Positions 1 through 7,215 of a stretch of DNA of 30,330 bases are shown piece by piece; the first letter of the stretch is position 1; each line of letters begins with the position of its first letter. The stretch lies in NCBI GenBank assembly GCA_002478505.1, contig DLOP01000104.1:1-30330 (forward strand), given 5' to 3'. Both the position numbers and the translations under genes were made by a program. Under the pieces are notes generated by a model. It did not search any database. It was not told the origin of the DNA and was given only the letters and a program-made list of their open reading frames with translations. Source of the DNA: Lachnospiraceae bacterium UBA7481. Its GTDB lineage: Bacteria; Bacillota; Clostridia; Lachnospirales; Lachnospiraceae.

Positions 1-491
1 ACCTTGCGTGACTTCGCTCCCCATTTCCCGTCCTTCTCCAATGGTCGGAGAGTAAGCAGGATATGCACATGGAGATTGCGCTCCCCTTTGTCGTTCTCGC
101 TGTCATGGATTGCCCAGTCCGCACACATTCCCTTAGACACAAAATTCCTCTGCACATAATCCCGCATGACTTCCACCGCAACCTCATAACTCCAATCGTT
201 TGGGAGTGACGCTTTTAACATTCTCGCAAGCTGTGCTTTCTGCCCTTTCTCGGACAATTCAACGGAGTTCCATAGGGTGGCTCGGTCTGCAAATTCTTTG
301 GGTGCATTTTCGGGCAGGGAAATCTCGCTGTGGACTAAATCCTCATGGTACTTGGGGCGGTAGGTCTTTCCGTCATACTCACATTCAAGGACGCTCCGGC
401 TGATATAGGACGCTTTCTCGACTGCCGACTGCCCCTTGCTCCGCTTGACGATGGAGAAACGGGTGCTTGCCTGTTTCGTGACATTACCCAT
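1..491 (-). CDS. MobA/MobL-family relaxase, N-terminal part (cut by window edge)
   Basis: Conjugative relaxase that nicks the oriT of its element and pilots the strand during mobilization. Only the first ~163 residues are in the window; the gene runs off the left edge. Translating the minus strand from the ATG at 491 gives an uninterrupted frame with the family hallmarks: an early 'AVEKASYISR' stretch and the metal-binding histidine pair in 'NLHVHILL' near residue 145. An in-frame TAG four codons upstream limits the start; a GTG three codons upstream is the only alternative. Its oriT lies just upstream (713-745) and a DUF3847 gene follows at 810-1151, the usual neighbourhood in Firmicutes mobilizable elements. 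Family assignment is firm; exact start is probable. Confidence 0.88.
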   Translation of the reverse strand, partial: MGNVTKQASTRFSIVKRSKGQSAVEKASYISRSVLECEYDGKTYRPKYHEDLVHSEISLPENAPKEFADRATLWNSVELSEKGQKAQLARMLKASLPNDWSYEVAVEVMRDYVQRNFVSKGMCADWAIHDSENDKGERNLHVHILLTLRPLEKDGKWGAKSRK

Positions 492-809
492 GCGACACAC
501 CTACATTCTGCCGGAAAAGCAGCGGGATAGCAGGGGACAGACTTTGCGGGCAGATAAAAGCCGCACTTTGGCTTTTGTCTGAACGCAAAGTACACAAGGG
601 GGGCAGGGGCGCTCTTTGCCCCGATGGGGGGGAGTGTAGCTCCCCCATGTGCGCCGGTCTTTGGCGCACTGCCCTCCGCATAGGAGTCCATGCAAGTGAA
701 ACTTGCTCCCCGAAGGGCGCACGATACCACCGCTTGCGGTGGTATATCTGTGCGCACCCCATAAATGGGGTGATTAAGTTACCTCGGCTTTTCGTTTTTT
801 TAGCTCTCG
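492..809. other. Non-coding hairpin-rich mobilization region
   Basis: This 318-bp gap between the relaxase and the DUF3847 gene has no convincing gene and is GC-rich compared with its surroundings. It holds several inverted repeats: a G/C hairpin near 610-655 (runs of G facing runs of C), the perfect 10-bp repeat at 724-745, and a small hairpin of CACCCC and GGGGTG near 756-773. Such a cluster next to a relaxase is expected of an oriT/regulatory region. The open frames crossing it have low-complexity, shadow-like translations. Confidence 0.6.
713..745 (-). other. oriT: Predicted origin of transfer (RSF1010/R1162-like oriT)
   Basis: On the minus strand a perfect 10-bp inverted repeat with a 2-nt loop (arms 724-733 and 736-745, ATACCACCGC / GCGGTGGTAT) is followed directly by CGTGCGCCCTT (713-723). 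An inverted repeat followed by GTGCGCCCT is the known layout of MOBQ oriTs of the RSF1010/R1162 type, in which the relaxase binds the repeat and nicks within the downstream core. Its place about 220 bp upstream of the MobA/MobL relaxase start fits. The nick position is inferred. Confidence 0.75.
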
Positions 810-1151
810 TCATTCTTCCCCGCCCTCACTTTCGTTTTCTTCATCAGACAGGGTGCTGTGCAGAGAGGGAGTTGCTATATTTTCTGTCCTTATCCTGCTT
901 ATCATCTGCTGGCATTCCTTTGTCTGTAATGCGGTCTGCAAAATGCGGTTTAACTCGCCCTCGTCAAAACTGTAACAGTCGGGAAAATACTTCACGATGA
1001 TACCGCCCATGATGTACTTGTGGTGGTTTTCTGCTTTCCGCCTTTTCTCGTTCTGCTTTCTCTTTGCATTTGCCACACGCTGTTTTGCCTGTTCCAACTC
1101 CTGCAAAGCCTTTTCCAAGTCCCTGCTGACCTCTGCCTTTGTTTCAATCAT
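810..1151 (-). CDS. DUF3847 domain-containing mobilization-module protein
   Basis: A 113-aa protein that I recognise as the DUF3847 family, regularly found beside MobA/MobL relaxases in Clostridia mobile elements; its molecular role is unknown. The N-terminal half (residues ~5-40) is a charged, Lys/Arg/Glu-rich helix likely to form a coiled coil. It is followed by 'GGIIVKYFPDCYSFDEGELN', and the tail is acidic (DEENESEGGEE). A longer in-frame extension to 1286 exists, but the ATG at 1151 has an AGAAAGGACGG ribosome site about 12 nt upstream. The extension would also cross the VanZ terminator, so 1151 is preferred. Confidence 0.8.
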   Translation of the reverse strand: MIETKAEVSRDLEKALQELEQAKQRVANAKRKQNEKRRKAENHHKYIMGGIIVKYFPDCYSFDEGELNRILQTALQTKECQQMISRIRTENIATPSLHSTLSDEENESEGGEE

Positions 1152-1233
1152 TTTTGATACACCGTCCTTTCTTGATGCGTTTTTAGTTGCTAATACAATA
1201 GAAAATTGAAAAACCAGTTTTCTATTGTCATGA

Positions 1234-1276
1234 ATAAAAATGGTGGCAAGTAGTCCGTTAGGATCACTGCCACCAT
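1234..1276 (-). terminator. Rho-independent terminator of the VanZ-family gene
   Basis: Perfect 9-bp inverted repeat (ATGGTGGCA at 1240-1248, TGCCACCAT at 1268-1276) followed on the minus strand by TTTTTATT. It sits 30 nt past the stop codon of the VanZ-family gene and upstream of the DUF3847 start. Confidence 0.8.
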
Positions 1277-1305
1277 AGGTAAGCAAATATTATTTTGTGT
1301 ATAAA

Positions 1306-1953
1306 TTATTTTATCTTTTCCCACCATGCACTGGATAGTATCATATTCCATATACCATCAGATACAATCGGCTTCAAAAATACTCCTATCAGAAGCATAA
1401 CTAATAAAATGATTATAGGCTCACATTGAATGGAACGCTCTTTATTATCGGGTAGCTTTAGCGGCAATTTGTAAGAAATCTTTTTGCTTAAACAATAACC
1501 TATTATTGTCCCTGCTGTATTTGTAATCAAATCGTCAATATCCGTAAGTCTATGACTAAATATCTGTAATATTTCTATGCTGATTGATACCGCTAATCCC
1601 ATAAAAACCATTTTCTTTATGGAACGGAAATTTTCCCAAATAGCGGGTACTAAAAAGCCCAATGGCATAAATAAAATGATGTTTAATATAGTGTTTTTAA
1701 TATAATCGAATGGACTATTTACAATGTCTATTATCGGAATTAAATTAAACCCAAAATCAACATGAAATGTACCCGTAGCAGGAATACCTACAACAGAAAA
1801 AACTGCCAATGAATATATTGCGAATACAAGCACCGCAATAAACTGGTTAAAATTGCGTTGCTTAAATATGGCATATTGTAAAAATATTATTGCAGGAACA
1901 ACAAAAATAATTGATGAGAAACAATCTATTCCAATAGATAATAAACGAAGCAT
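1306..1953 (-). CDS. VanZ-family membrane protein
   Basis: A 215-aa polytopic membrane protein of the VanZ family. The founding member confers low-level teicoplanin resistance in Tn1546, but most homologues have no proven substrate, so resistance is not claimed here. Visible family features are hydrophobic segments near residues 10-30 and 37-57, 'GFNLIPIIDI' (~88-97), 'LNIILFMPLGFLVPA', 'SIEILQ' and 'TDIDDLITNTAGTIIGY'. There is a further C-terminal membrane helix (residues ~180-198). Start is supported by GGAGAGG 6 nt upstream. It is an accessory gene inserted between core genes of the mobilizable element and has its own terminator. Confidence 0.85.
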   Translation of the reverse strand: MLRLLSIGIDCFSSIIFVVPAIIFLQYAIFKQRNFNQFIAVLVFAIYSLAVFSVVGIPATGTFHVDFGFNLIPIIDIVNSPFDYIKNTILNIILFMPLGFLVPAIWENFRSIKKMVFMGLAVSISIEILQIFSHRLTDIDDLITNTAGTIIGYCLSKKISYKLPLKLPDNKERSIQCEPIIILLVMLLIGVFLKPIVSDGIWNMILSSAWWEKIK

Positions 1954-2002
1954 TTTACCTCTCCAAAATCGTAAATATCATTTTATGCTGTATATAAGTT
2001 TA

Positions 2003-2280
2003 TAATTAACTCCCTTTTCGGAAAAGTGTTTCTACTGCCTATCTTTTGTAGTAGATTTCTTTTCTTTCTCTGATTGCTGTCTGTGAAAGGCAATGCATAC
2101 AAGAGTGAACAACATGGGAATACAAGCACATCCTGCGTTGACACTCCCATGATTATAAATCACATATCCTGCTCCAACAAAGGTAAGAATAATTCCTACA
2201 ATACTTAATAAAAACGTAACTTTTTTCATAAACATTCTCCTATATCAATAGACACACAATTCCGAAAAGGGAGATAATTA
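2003..2280. repeat. 278-bp unit bounded by 21-bp inverted repeats
   Basis: The arm at 2003-2023 (TAATTAACTCCCTTTTCGGAA) and the reverse complement of 2260-2280 agree at 20 of 21 positions; GTGT inside each arm also matches after two mismatches. The unit contains exactly one gene, the 65-aa membrane protein. It could be a MITE-like insertion or a long-range hairpin; no convincing target duplication was seen at the ends. Confidence 0.7.
2032..2229 (-). CDS. Small two-helix membrane protein
   Basis: A 65-aa hypothetical protein with two predicted membrane helices (about residues 4-24 and 31-50). A Cys-containing linker 'NAGCACIPM' joins them, and a basic, Lys/Ser/Thr-rich cytoplasmic tail follows. 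I do not recognise the family. An ATG two codons upstream (2235) is too close to the TAGGAGA ribosome site, which spaces well to 2229. The gene lies wholly inside the 21-bp inverted-repeat unit 2003-2280 and immediately upstream of the VanZ gene, so it is probably cargo of the same insertion. Confidence 0.6.
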   Translation of the reverse strand: MKKVTFLLSIVGIILTFVGAGYVIYNHGSVNAGCACIPMLFTLVCIAFHRQQSEKEKKSTTKDRQ

Positions 2281-2326
2281 AAACATAAACATTATATCAT
2301 ATACATATAAAAATTTCCATTAAAGT

Positions 2327-2644
2327 TTACTTAAGATTTTCTTGCAAAAATATATTTAAATTATTATTTTTTTCTGTCTTATTCCGCTCAATCATCATTA
2401 ACCTTGCCTGTTCCCTCTGTTCGTCTGACAGTTTCCTCGGCTTGCGGTAACTGATGTATGATTTCGGCATGGAATACGTCTTTGATACCCCGTCCTGTGC
2501 TGTCCGGCTGTAAATATCGGGATAGTCGGAAACAAGCGTGTCAAGTTTCCGCATAACCGCCTTGTCCCTCGTATAGACGGTGGCGGTCTGCTCTCCGGCG
2601 TTGTAATTGACTATGGTTTCCTGCTCATATCGTGTCAAGTGCAT
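2327..2644 (-). CDS. Conserved small element protein of unknown function
   Basis: A 105-aa soluble protein starting 'MHLTRYEQETIVNYNAGE', a type commonly found next to the large serine recombinase in Clostridia mobile elements; function unknown. It has a Glu/Asn-rich N-terminus, the segment 'ATVYTRDKAVMRKLD', a conserved 'KSYISYRKPRKLS' stretch, and a charged C-terminal helix. The start has AAAGGAG 8 nt upstream. From memory of related proteins, the last ~15 residues (Asn-rich 'TEKNNNLNIFLQENLK') look unlike the family and run into AT-rich DNA. This suggests the 3' end was replaced when the VanZ cargo was inserted. Confidence 0.7.
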   Translation of the reverse strand: MHLTRYEQETIVNYNAGEQTATVYTRDKAVMRKLDTLVSDYPDIYSRTAQDGVSKTYSMPKSYISYRKPRKLSDEQREQARLMMIERNKTEKNNNLNIFLQENLK

Positions 2645-3078
2645 GGCTCGCTCCTTTCTGCCCCGCCTTCGGGAAGGGAAGGCTTAATATACTGTATGAT
2701 TGATGGATTGATAGATGGATAAGATGGGATTGATAAAACTCGCACACCCTCTCTTTAAGGGTAATTTCTTTCTTTTACTCTTTTTCTTTGGTTCTTTCTT
2801 TTTCTGCTTTTCTGTCTTTAGGGTGCTTTCTCAAAGTATCGCAGGCGATACTTTTGAAATCCGGCTGCGGAAAACAATCTCTGCTCCGGCTCATTGTATG
2901 CAACGGATTAAATGCCCTTTCTTCTTTTTTTCGCCCGTTAATTATCGGGTGTTTTAGGTGCGTCTTGTCGGTGGTGGATATTTCCCTGCCTGTCAAAGTT
3001 CAGCTCCGTTTCACACGGTAATTACCGCAACAAAAAAGGCTATAACCGCTGACTGTGTTATAACCTTTCCTGCCCGCC
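2645..3078. other. Non-coding gap upstream of the 105-aa gene
   Basis: This 434-bp gap contains a long pyrimidine-rich run on the + strand (about 2767-2820) and the recombinase terminator at 3032-3067. Overlapping open frames exist on both strands but have no ribosome sites or recognisable composition, so no gene is called. Confidence 0.5.
3032..3067 (-). terminator. Terminator of the serine recombinase gene
   Basis: On the minus strand AAAGGTTATAAC and GTTATAGCCTTT form a stem with one mismatch around a 10-nt loop, followed by TTTTTTG. It begins 12 nt past the recombinase stop codon. Confidence 0.75.
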
Positions 3079-4767
3079 TTATGAAACTTTCTTCTTTTTC
3101 CGCTCGTCCGGCTTTTCGGCGCTGTCCTCTGTTGGCTCTGACAGGTCAATCTGACCGACAAAGTTGAAATAGATGTCAACTTTCTGTTTCCTGTTCAGCC
3201 TGCCCCCGCTCTTGTCCGCCTCATGCACCACAATCTTCTCGATAAACTCATTCAGCATTGGCGTTGTGATATCCTCGCAGTCTTGGTACTTCCGCACAAT
3301 CTCCATGAATTTGTCGGTGCGGACGGTGTTCTTCTCATACTCCGTGAGGGTGTTCCTGATTTCCTCGATCCGGCTCTCCAATTCCCCCTGCTCCCTGTCA
3401 TACTCTGCAAGCATTCTGTCAAAGTGCTTGTCGGGTATCTTCCCCGTGGCGTTGCCTTCATAAAGTTTACGGATAAGCTCATCAAGCTCCTTTACACGCT
3501 TTTCAGCGGTGGAGAGTGCCTTTTTATTCTCCTTGATGGCTGTTTCCAGTTGGAAGTCTGAAAGTACCTCTAACCGCCTTATAAATTCTTCCTCGTTCTC
3601 TATGGCAAATGCGCTGACGGCGTGGATTGCGTTCTTTATCAGTTCCTCGACTACCGACACCTTGATGTAGTGCATGGTGCAGTCCGTATGCAGTTGGCGG
3701 TAGCTCCGGCAACAGAAACAGTTGTCTGCGTCATAGGTCTTTCCGCCCTCTCTGTGCTGTGCGTTCGGACTTCGGTAGGTGAGTTTTGCCCCGCAGTCGG
3801 CACAATAGAGAAGTCCCGTAAGCCTGTTCTTGTATGTCCCGTTTTTTACGGTCTTGCGGACGGTCTTTTTAAGCCTCTGGGCGTTGTGCCATGTTTCCTC
3901 GTCAATGATTGCCTCATGGGTGTTCCTGAATATCATCAGTTCCTCCGGCTTGGCTTTCCTGCGCTTTTTGGTCTTAAAATTGTCCGTGACCGTCTTTCCT
4001 AAGACCGTATGCCCCATATATTCCTGCTTTTCAAGGATATAGCTGATAGCGGTGCATGACCATTCATAGGGATTTGCGTATCCGTGGCTGTGGTTGTTTT
4101 CGGGGCAGTGCTCCGCTGCGTATGCGGCGGGGATAAGTACCCTGTCCTCCGTCAATGCCCTTGCTATGTCACGCTTTCCCTGTCCCTCAATCGTCATTCT
4201 GTAAATACGCCGGACAACCTCTGCCGGCTCCTCGTCAATGATTAGGTGCTGTTTGTCCTGCGGATCACGGAGATAACCGTATGGGACGCTTGGGGAAACC
4301 CTCTTGCCCTCCTGCATTTTCGCCTTGAACATGGTGCGGATTTTCTTGGAAGTGTCTTTGGCGTACCACTCATTCATGATGTTGAGGAACGGGGTAAAAT
4401 CATTCTCGCCCTGCGCCTCGCTGTCCACTCCGTTATTGATGGCGATAAACCTCACGCCTTTTTCGGGGAACAACATCTCCGTGTAAAACCCGACTTTCAG
4501 ATAGTTCCGCCCAAACCTGCTCATATCCTTTACGATTACCGTATCGACATTCCCTGCCTCAACCTCGGCAATCATTTTTTGAAAGCCCTCCCTCTCGAAT
4601 GTTGTCCCGCTCACTCCGTCATCGGTAAAGTGCCGGATATTGTGGAAACCGTTCTTTCTTGCGTAATCCTCAAGGTATTCCTTTTGGTTTTTGATACTGT
4701 TGCTCTCGCCCTGCATTTCATCATCACGGGAAAGCCTTTCATAAAGTGCTGTTATTTTGATTGACAT
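3079..4767 (-). CDS. Large serine recombinase (TnpX-like, DUF4368)
   Basis: A 562-aa site-specific recombinase that excises and integrates its element as a circle. Residues ~5-155 are the resolvase catalytic domain, with the catalytic serine as S13 in 'YERLSRDD', the Arg-rich 'DMSRFGRNYLKVG' (81-93) and 'GVSGTTFERE'. Residues ~160-290 form the DNA-binding recombinase domain. A zinc ribbon follows (C322, C325 and a Cys cluster at 350-363). A long coiled coil (~395-470) leads to the C-terminal DUF4368-like segment 'EFIEKIVVHEADK'. AAAGGAG precedes the ATG. It sits at the extreme right end of the mobilizable element with the insertion junction ~80 bp upstream, as expected for Tn4451/TnpX-type elements. 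Confidence 0.93.
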   Translation of the reverse strand: MSIKITALYERLSRDDEMQGESNSIKNQKEYLEDYARKNGFHNIRHFTDDGVSGTTFEREGFQKMIAEVEAGNVDTVIVKDMSRFGRNYLKVGFYTEMLFPEKGVRFIAINNGVDSEAQGENDFTPFLNIMNEWYAKDTSKKIRTMFKAKMQEGKRVSPSVPYGYLRDPQDKQHLIIDEEPAEVVRRIYRMTIEGQGKRDIARALTEDRVLIPAAYAAEHCPENNHSHGYANPYEWSCTAISYILEKQEYMGHTVLGKTVTDNFKTKKRRKAKPEELMIFRNTHEAIIDEETWHNAQRLKKTVRKTVKNGTYKNRLTGLLYCADCGAKLTYRSPNAQHREGGKTYDADNCFCCRSYRQLHTDCTMHYIKVSVVEELIKNAIHAVSAFAIENEEEFIRRLEVLSDFQLETAIKENKKALSTAEKRVKELDELIRKLYEGNATGKIPDKHFDRMLAEYDREQGELESRIEEIRNTLTEYEKNTVRTDKFMEIVRKYQDCEDITTPMLNEFIEKIVVHEADKSGGRLNRKQKVDIYFNFVGQIDLSEPTEDSAEKPDERKKKKVS

Positions 4768-4834
4768 AGAGATATTCTCCTTTCCCCGAAAACGCCCTGT
4801 TTATCGGCTTTTCGGCATATTATTTTCTCTGTCC

Positions 4835-5437
4835 TTAACAGACTAACCCATTGGGGTCTGTGATGACATAAGAGGTATCCATCTGGCAGAGATTTGGTTT
4901 TAATATATATCTTGATTTACCGGAACCGGTCGCGCCGATAATTAAGGTATTTAACGCATGGAAATGCTTTCTGGTATTTAAGGATGCATAAAAATTCTGG
5001 CTGAAAATCGCGTTGTTTTTTGCATCCCGGAAATTAGCCTTCTTTGCATCCACAAATTCCGCATATTTTTCCCGAAGCTCTTTTACGTTTGCCCACGCGG
5101 ATGAGCCTTTGATGATATTGTCATTATTGTGAATCCTGTCAACATTCTGAAAATAGGAATACAGTGCCCATAACAATACACCCATCACGGAAACCAGCGG
5201 AAGTCCGATATTATAATCTATCGGAAAGATATATAAGGGGTTTCTGGCAACCTCCTTTAATGCCCCACCAAATGCTTCCATATATCCCGTTTCCGTATTT
5301 ACGGACAGATATGCCTCTACCGCGCACAAGACGTAAAAGAAAATCCCTCCTAAAAATACAGTTTCAGCAATGGTTGTTACGAGAAAATCCCGTTTCATCT
5401 GTTCTATAGTTTTTTGTTTTGATTCTTTTTTTGCCAT
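4835..5437 (-). pseudogene. VirD4/TraG-type coupling protein, truncated by element insertion
   Basis: N-terminal 200 residues of a type IV coupling protein, the membrane ATPase that hands relaxase-DNA to a conjugation channel. It has two membrane segments (about residues 19-44 and 78-97) and a Walker A motif GATGSGKS (168-175). The frame runs on to 'YVITDPNG', where family members continue with the rest of the ATPase domain. Here it meets 'LVC' and a stop, because the recombinase-bearing element begins at about 4844-4849. The family is usually about 600 aa, so roughly two thirds, including Walker B, are missing and should lie beyond the left window edge. AAAGGAAC precedes the ATG; a motif copy lies 45 nt upstream. 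Probably inactive unless the element excises. Confidence 0.87.
4840..4852. mobile_element. Right end of the nested mobilizable element (junction)
   Basis: The coupling-protein reading frame loses its family sequence at about 4844-4849, immediately after the codons for D-P-N-G. Between there and the recombinase start (4767) lies the short promoter-bearing element end. The left end is outside the window, so the junction is known only to a few bases. Confidence 0.65.
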
Positions 5438-5482
5438 GCTTATGTTCCTTTCCGTATTTTATGATGATTTTTATTTTCTGTT

Positions 5483-5498
5483 CTATATATGTAAAAAA
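5483..5498 (-). promoter_or_regulatory. T-run/ACATATA motif upstream of the coupling protein
   Basis: Gene-oriented sequence TTTTTTACATATATAG, 45 nt before the coupling-protein ATG. The TATATA part could be a -10 box; no -35 hexamer is conserved among copies. Confidence 0.7.
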
Positions 5499-5505
5499 CA
5501 AAAAA

Positions 5506-5535
5506 GCTGCGGGCTTTCATTACCCGCAGTTTTTT
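5506..5535. terminator. Bidirectional-looking terminator after the 497-aa gene
   Basis: Perfect 7-bp stem CTGCGGG (5507-5513) / CCCGCAG (5523-5529) with T-runs on both sides: TTTTTT after it on the + strand, and CTTTTTTG after it on the minus strand. It separates the 497-aa gene from the coupling-protein gene, each of which has its own upstream motif. Confidence 0.85.
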
Positions 5536-5593
5536 AAAATATTCATTATTTTGTTTCAGAACGCTGTAAAATCTCCCTGCTGTGCCAAAAATG

Positions 5594-7087
5594 TCACTCC
5601 ATATTTATCCCGTCTGCATCTTTTCCCTGAGTATCTTCTTTTCCCTGAGTATATTCCTCTGTCTGAGCTTTTGTCTGAGCTTTTTGATATTCCTCTGTCT
5701 TTATCTTATCAATTACCTCTTGCAGTGAAGCGACGCTTTCCTCATATATCATGCCGGGTTCTTGATAAGCTTCAAAAAAACTCTGCATCAGCGGCGGGTC
5801 TCCATAGTTCATTTCGTTAAATTTTTCAATCCGGTATTCCGGCGCAGCAATCTTCCCTAAAGAGGCTGCCTTCAAATTTTCTTCAAAAATTTTCCGAATC
5901 ATCTTTTCCTTTAAAACACTGGCTTCCATTGCCGTCATCTGGGCAACAATCGGTATTTTATTTACCAGCTCTGTTGCCTTTTTATTAATTTCATCGGAAA
6001 TGCTTTTAATGTCGTTTAAAAAGCTACTTATCTGTCCGGCGTTCTGCTTTTCCTCGGGACGCCCGCTGTCAATCCTTTCTGCAATTTCGGGCGTAAACTT
6101 TTCTCCCTGTATTTCATTTTCATATTCGTCAAATCCCATCCTGCATAACCGTGGGATATCCATTGTCTGTACCGACAAAAAGTACCGGATGTCTTCCTCG
6201 TTATCATCAAGCCTGATATCGAGCTTTGTCTCCTCAAATGTATTTGTTTCGCTGTTATATTCCAGCTTTGAAGCTTCTATTTCACCGTTTTCTGAAATTC
6301 CCATGATAACTGCCGGGGCAAACGGGTCTGTGGGGGATGCAAGCACCACTTTTTTGGATGCTTTAAGTTCCGATATAGCTTCGCTGATTACCTTATTATC
6401 ATAAGCACGCTGCTCATCCTCCGATGCTTCCCATTCCTTTACAAACTGCGGAGGAATGTAATTTCTCGTAGCCGCATATAAAGCAATATCAAGCTTTACC
6501 TTATCTAAATCCCTGCCGTTATCCTTAAAATTCGCCGCAACGGAAGAAACAATGATACGGACATCAATCTTTACCCCCACGATATTGTTTTCCAGCAGGG
6601 AAGTTAAGGCAGCCTGTTCCATGTCTTCATCTTTTAACCGGAGTACAATAGCATCCTTGCTGCCGATATGCTTATAGGTATTAAGGATGTTTTCCGGCGT
6701 CTTATCTACCTGTCCGTCAACCGAGTGGTTATAAACGGATGACTGGATATCAAGAAACTTCTCCCTGTCCTGTGAACATATGGCAATAACATGGTTTCCT
6801 GAGCCGTCCGGATATGCGCCAAACGGGATATGCTGCCTGACAAGATACTGCCTGATATCCTCAAAATGCCTCTGCTTTACCGGCTGTATCAGAATGGTAT
6901 CGCCCTTTGCAATATCGTCTTTGTTAAGAGTCCTTGCATATTGTATAAAATTTTCCTTCATCTCATCTTCGGCAGCTTTATCCGAATTTACTTCTCCTCC
7001 ATGCAGCTGTTTATCGAGCATACGCAAAATAACTGCAAGGACATTGAGCACCTCATTAGGATTGGCCTGTACGTTTGTATCTCCCAT
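5594..7087 (-). CDS. Unrecognised 497-aa cytoplasmic protein, candidate coupling-protein adaptor
   Basis: A soluble, acidic 497-aa protein without membrane segments. Residues ~60-118 ('GDTILIQPVKQRHFEDIRQ' through 'SQDREKFLDI') look like a small alpha/beta domain. This recalls the DUF3801/PcfB adaptors encoded directly upstream of coupling proteins in Gram-positive conjugative systems, but I see position and general pattern rather than clear motif identity. The middle (120-330) looks globular. Residues ~350-400 are helical. The C-terminus is a degenerate Gln/Glu/Lys repeat (KAQTKAQTEEYTQGKEDTQG). AAAAAGGAG supports the start. A terminator separates it from the coupling protein, so the two are neighbours but separate units. 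The DUF3801-like reading is a hypothesis. Confidence 0.65.
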   Translation of the reverse strand: MGDTNVQANPNEVLNVLAVILRMLDKQLHGGEVNSDKAAEDEMKENFIQYARTLNKDDIAKGDTILIQPVKQRHFEDIRQYLVRQHIPFGAYPDGSGNHVIAICSQDREKFLDIQSSVYNHSVDGQVDKTPENILNTYKHIGSKDAIVLRLKDEDMEQAALTSLLENNIVGVKIDVRIIVSSVAANFKDNGRDLDKVKLDIALYAATRNYIPPQFVKEWEASEDEQRAYDNKVISEAISELKASKKVVLASPTDPFAPAVIMGISENGEIEASKLEYNSETNTFEETKLDIRLDDNEEDIRYFLSVQTMDIPRLCRMGFDEYENEIQGEKFTPEIAERIDSGRPEEKQNAGQISSFLNDIKSISDEINKKATELVNKIPIVAQMTAMEASVLKEKMIRKIFEENLKAASLGKIAAPEYRIEKFNEMNYGDPPLMQSFFEAYQEPGMIYEESVASLQEVIDKIKTEEYQKAQTKAQTEEYTQGKEDTQGKDADGINME

Positions 7088-7178
7088 GATCTATTATCTC
7101 CTTTTTATTTTTTTATGATTTACCACCCATGATTCATACGCATGTACGGTACTTAAATTTCAAAACCGTCCGGTTTAC

Positions 7179-7194
7179 CTATATGTGTGAAATC
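7179..7194 (-). promoter_or_regulatory. Variant motif upstream of the 497-aa gene
   Basis: Gene-oriented GATTTCACACATATAG, 91 nt before the ATG. It keeps ACATATAG but has a shorter T-run than other copies. The leader between holds a small perfect stem AACCG-GA-CGGTT. Confidence 0.5.
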
Positions 7195-7215
7195 TTTCTG
7201 TTTTAAATGCTTATT

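Noticed and set aside
335..813. Several overlapping frames on both strands around the relaxase start and oriT
   Set aside because: They run antisense or out of frame to the relaxase and across hairpins; no ribosome sites and low-complexity translations.
2715..3021. Open frames on both strands in the gap after the recombinase
   Set aside because: Driven by a long pyrimidine run; no start signals or family resemblance.
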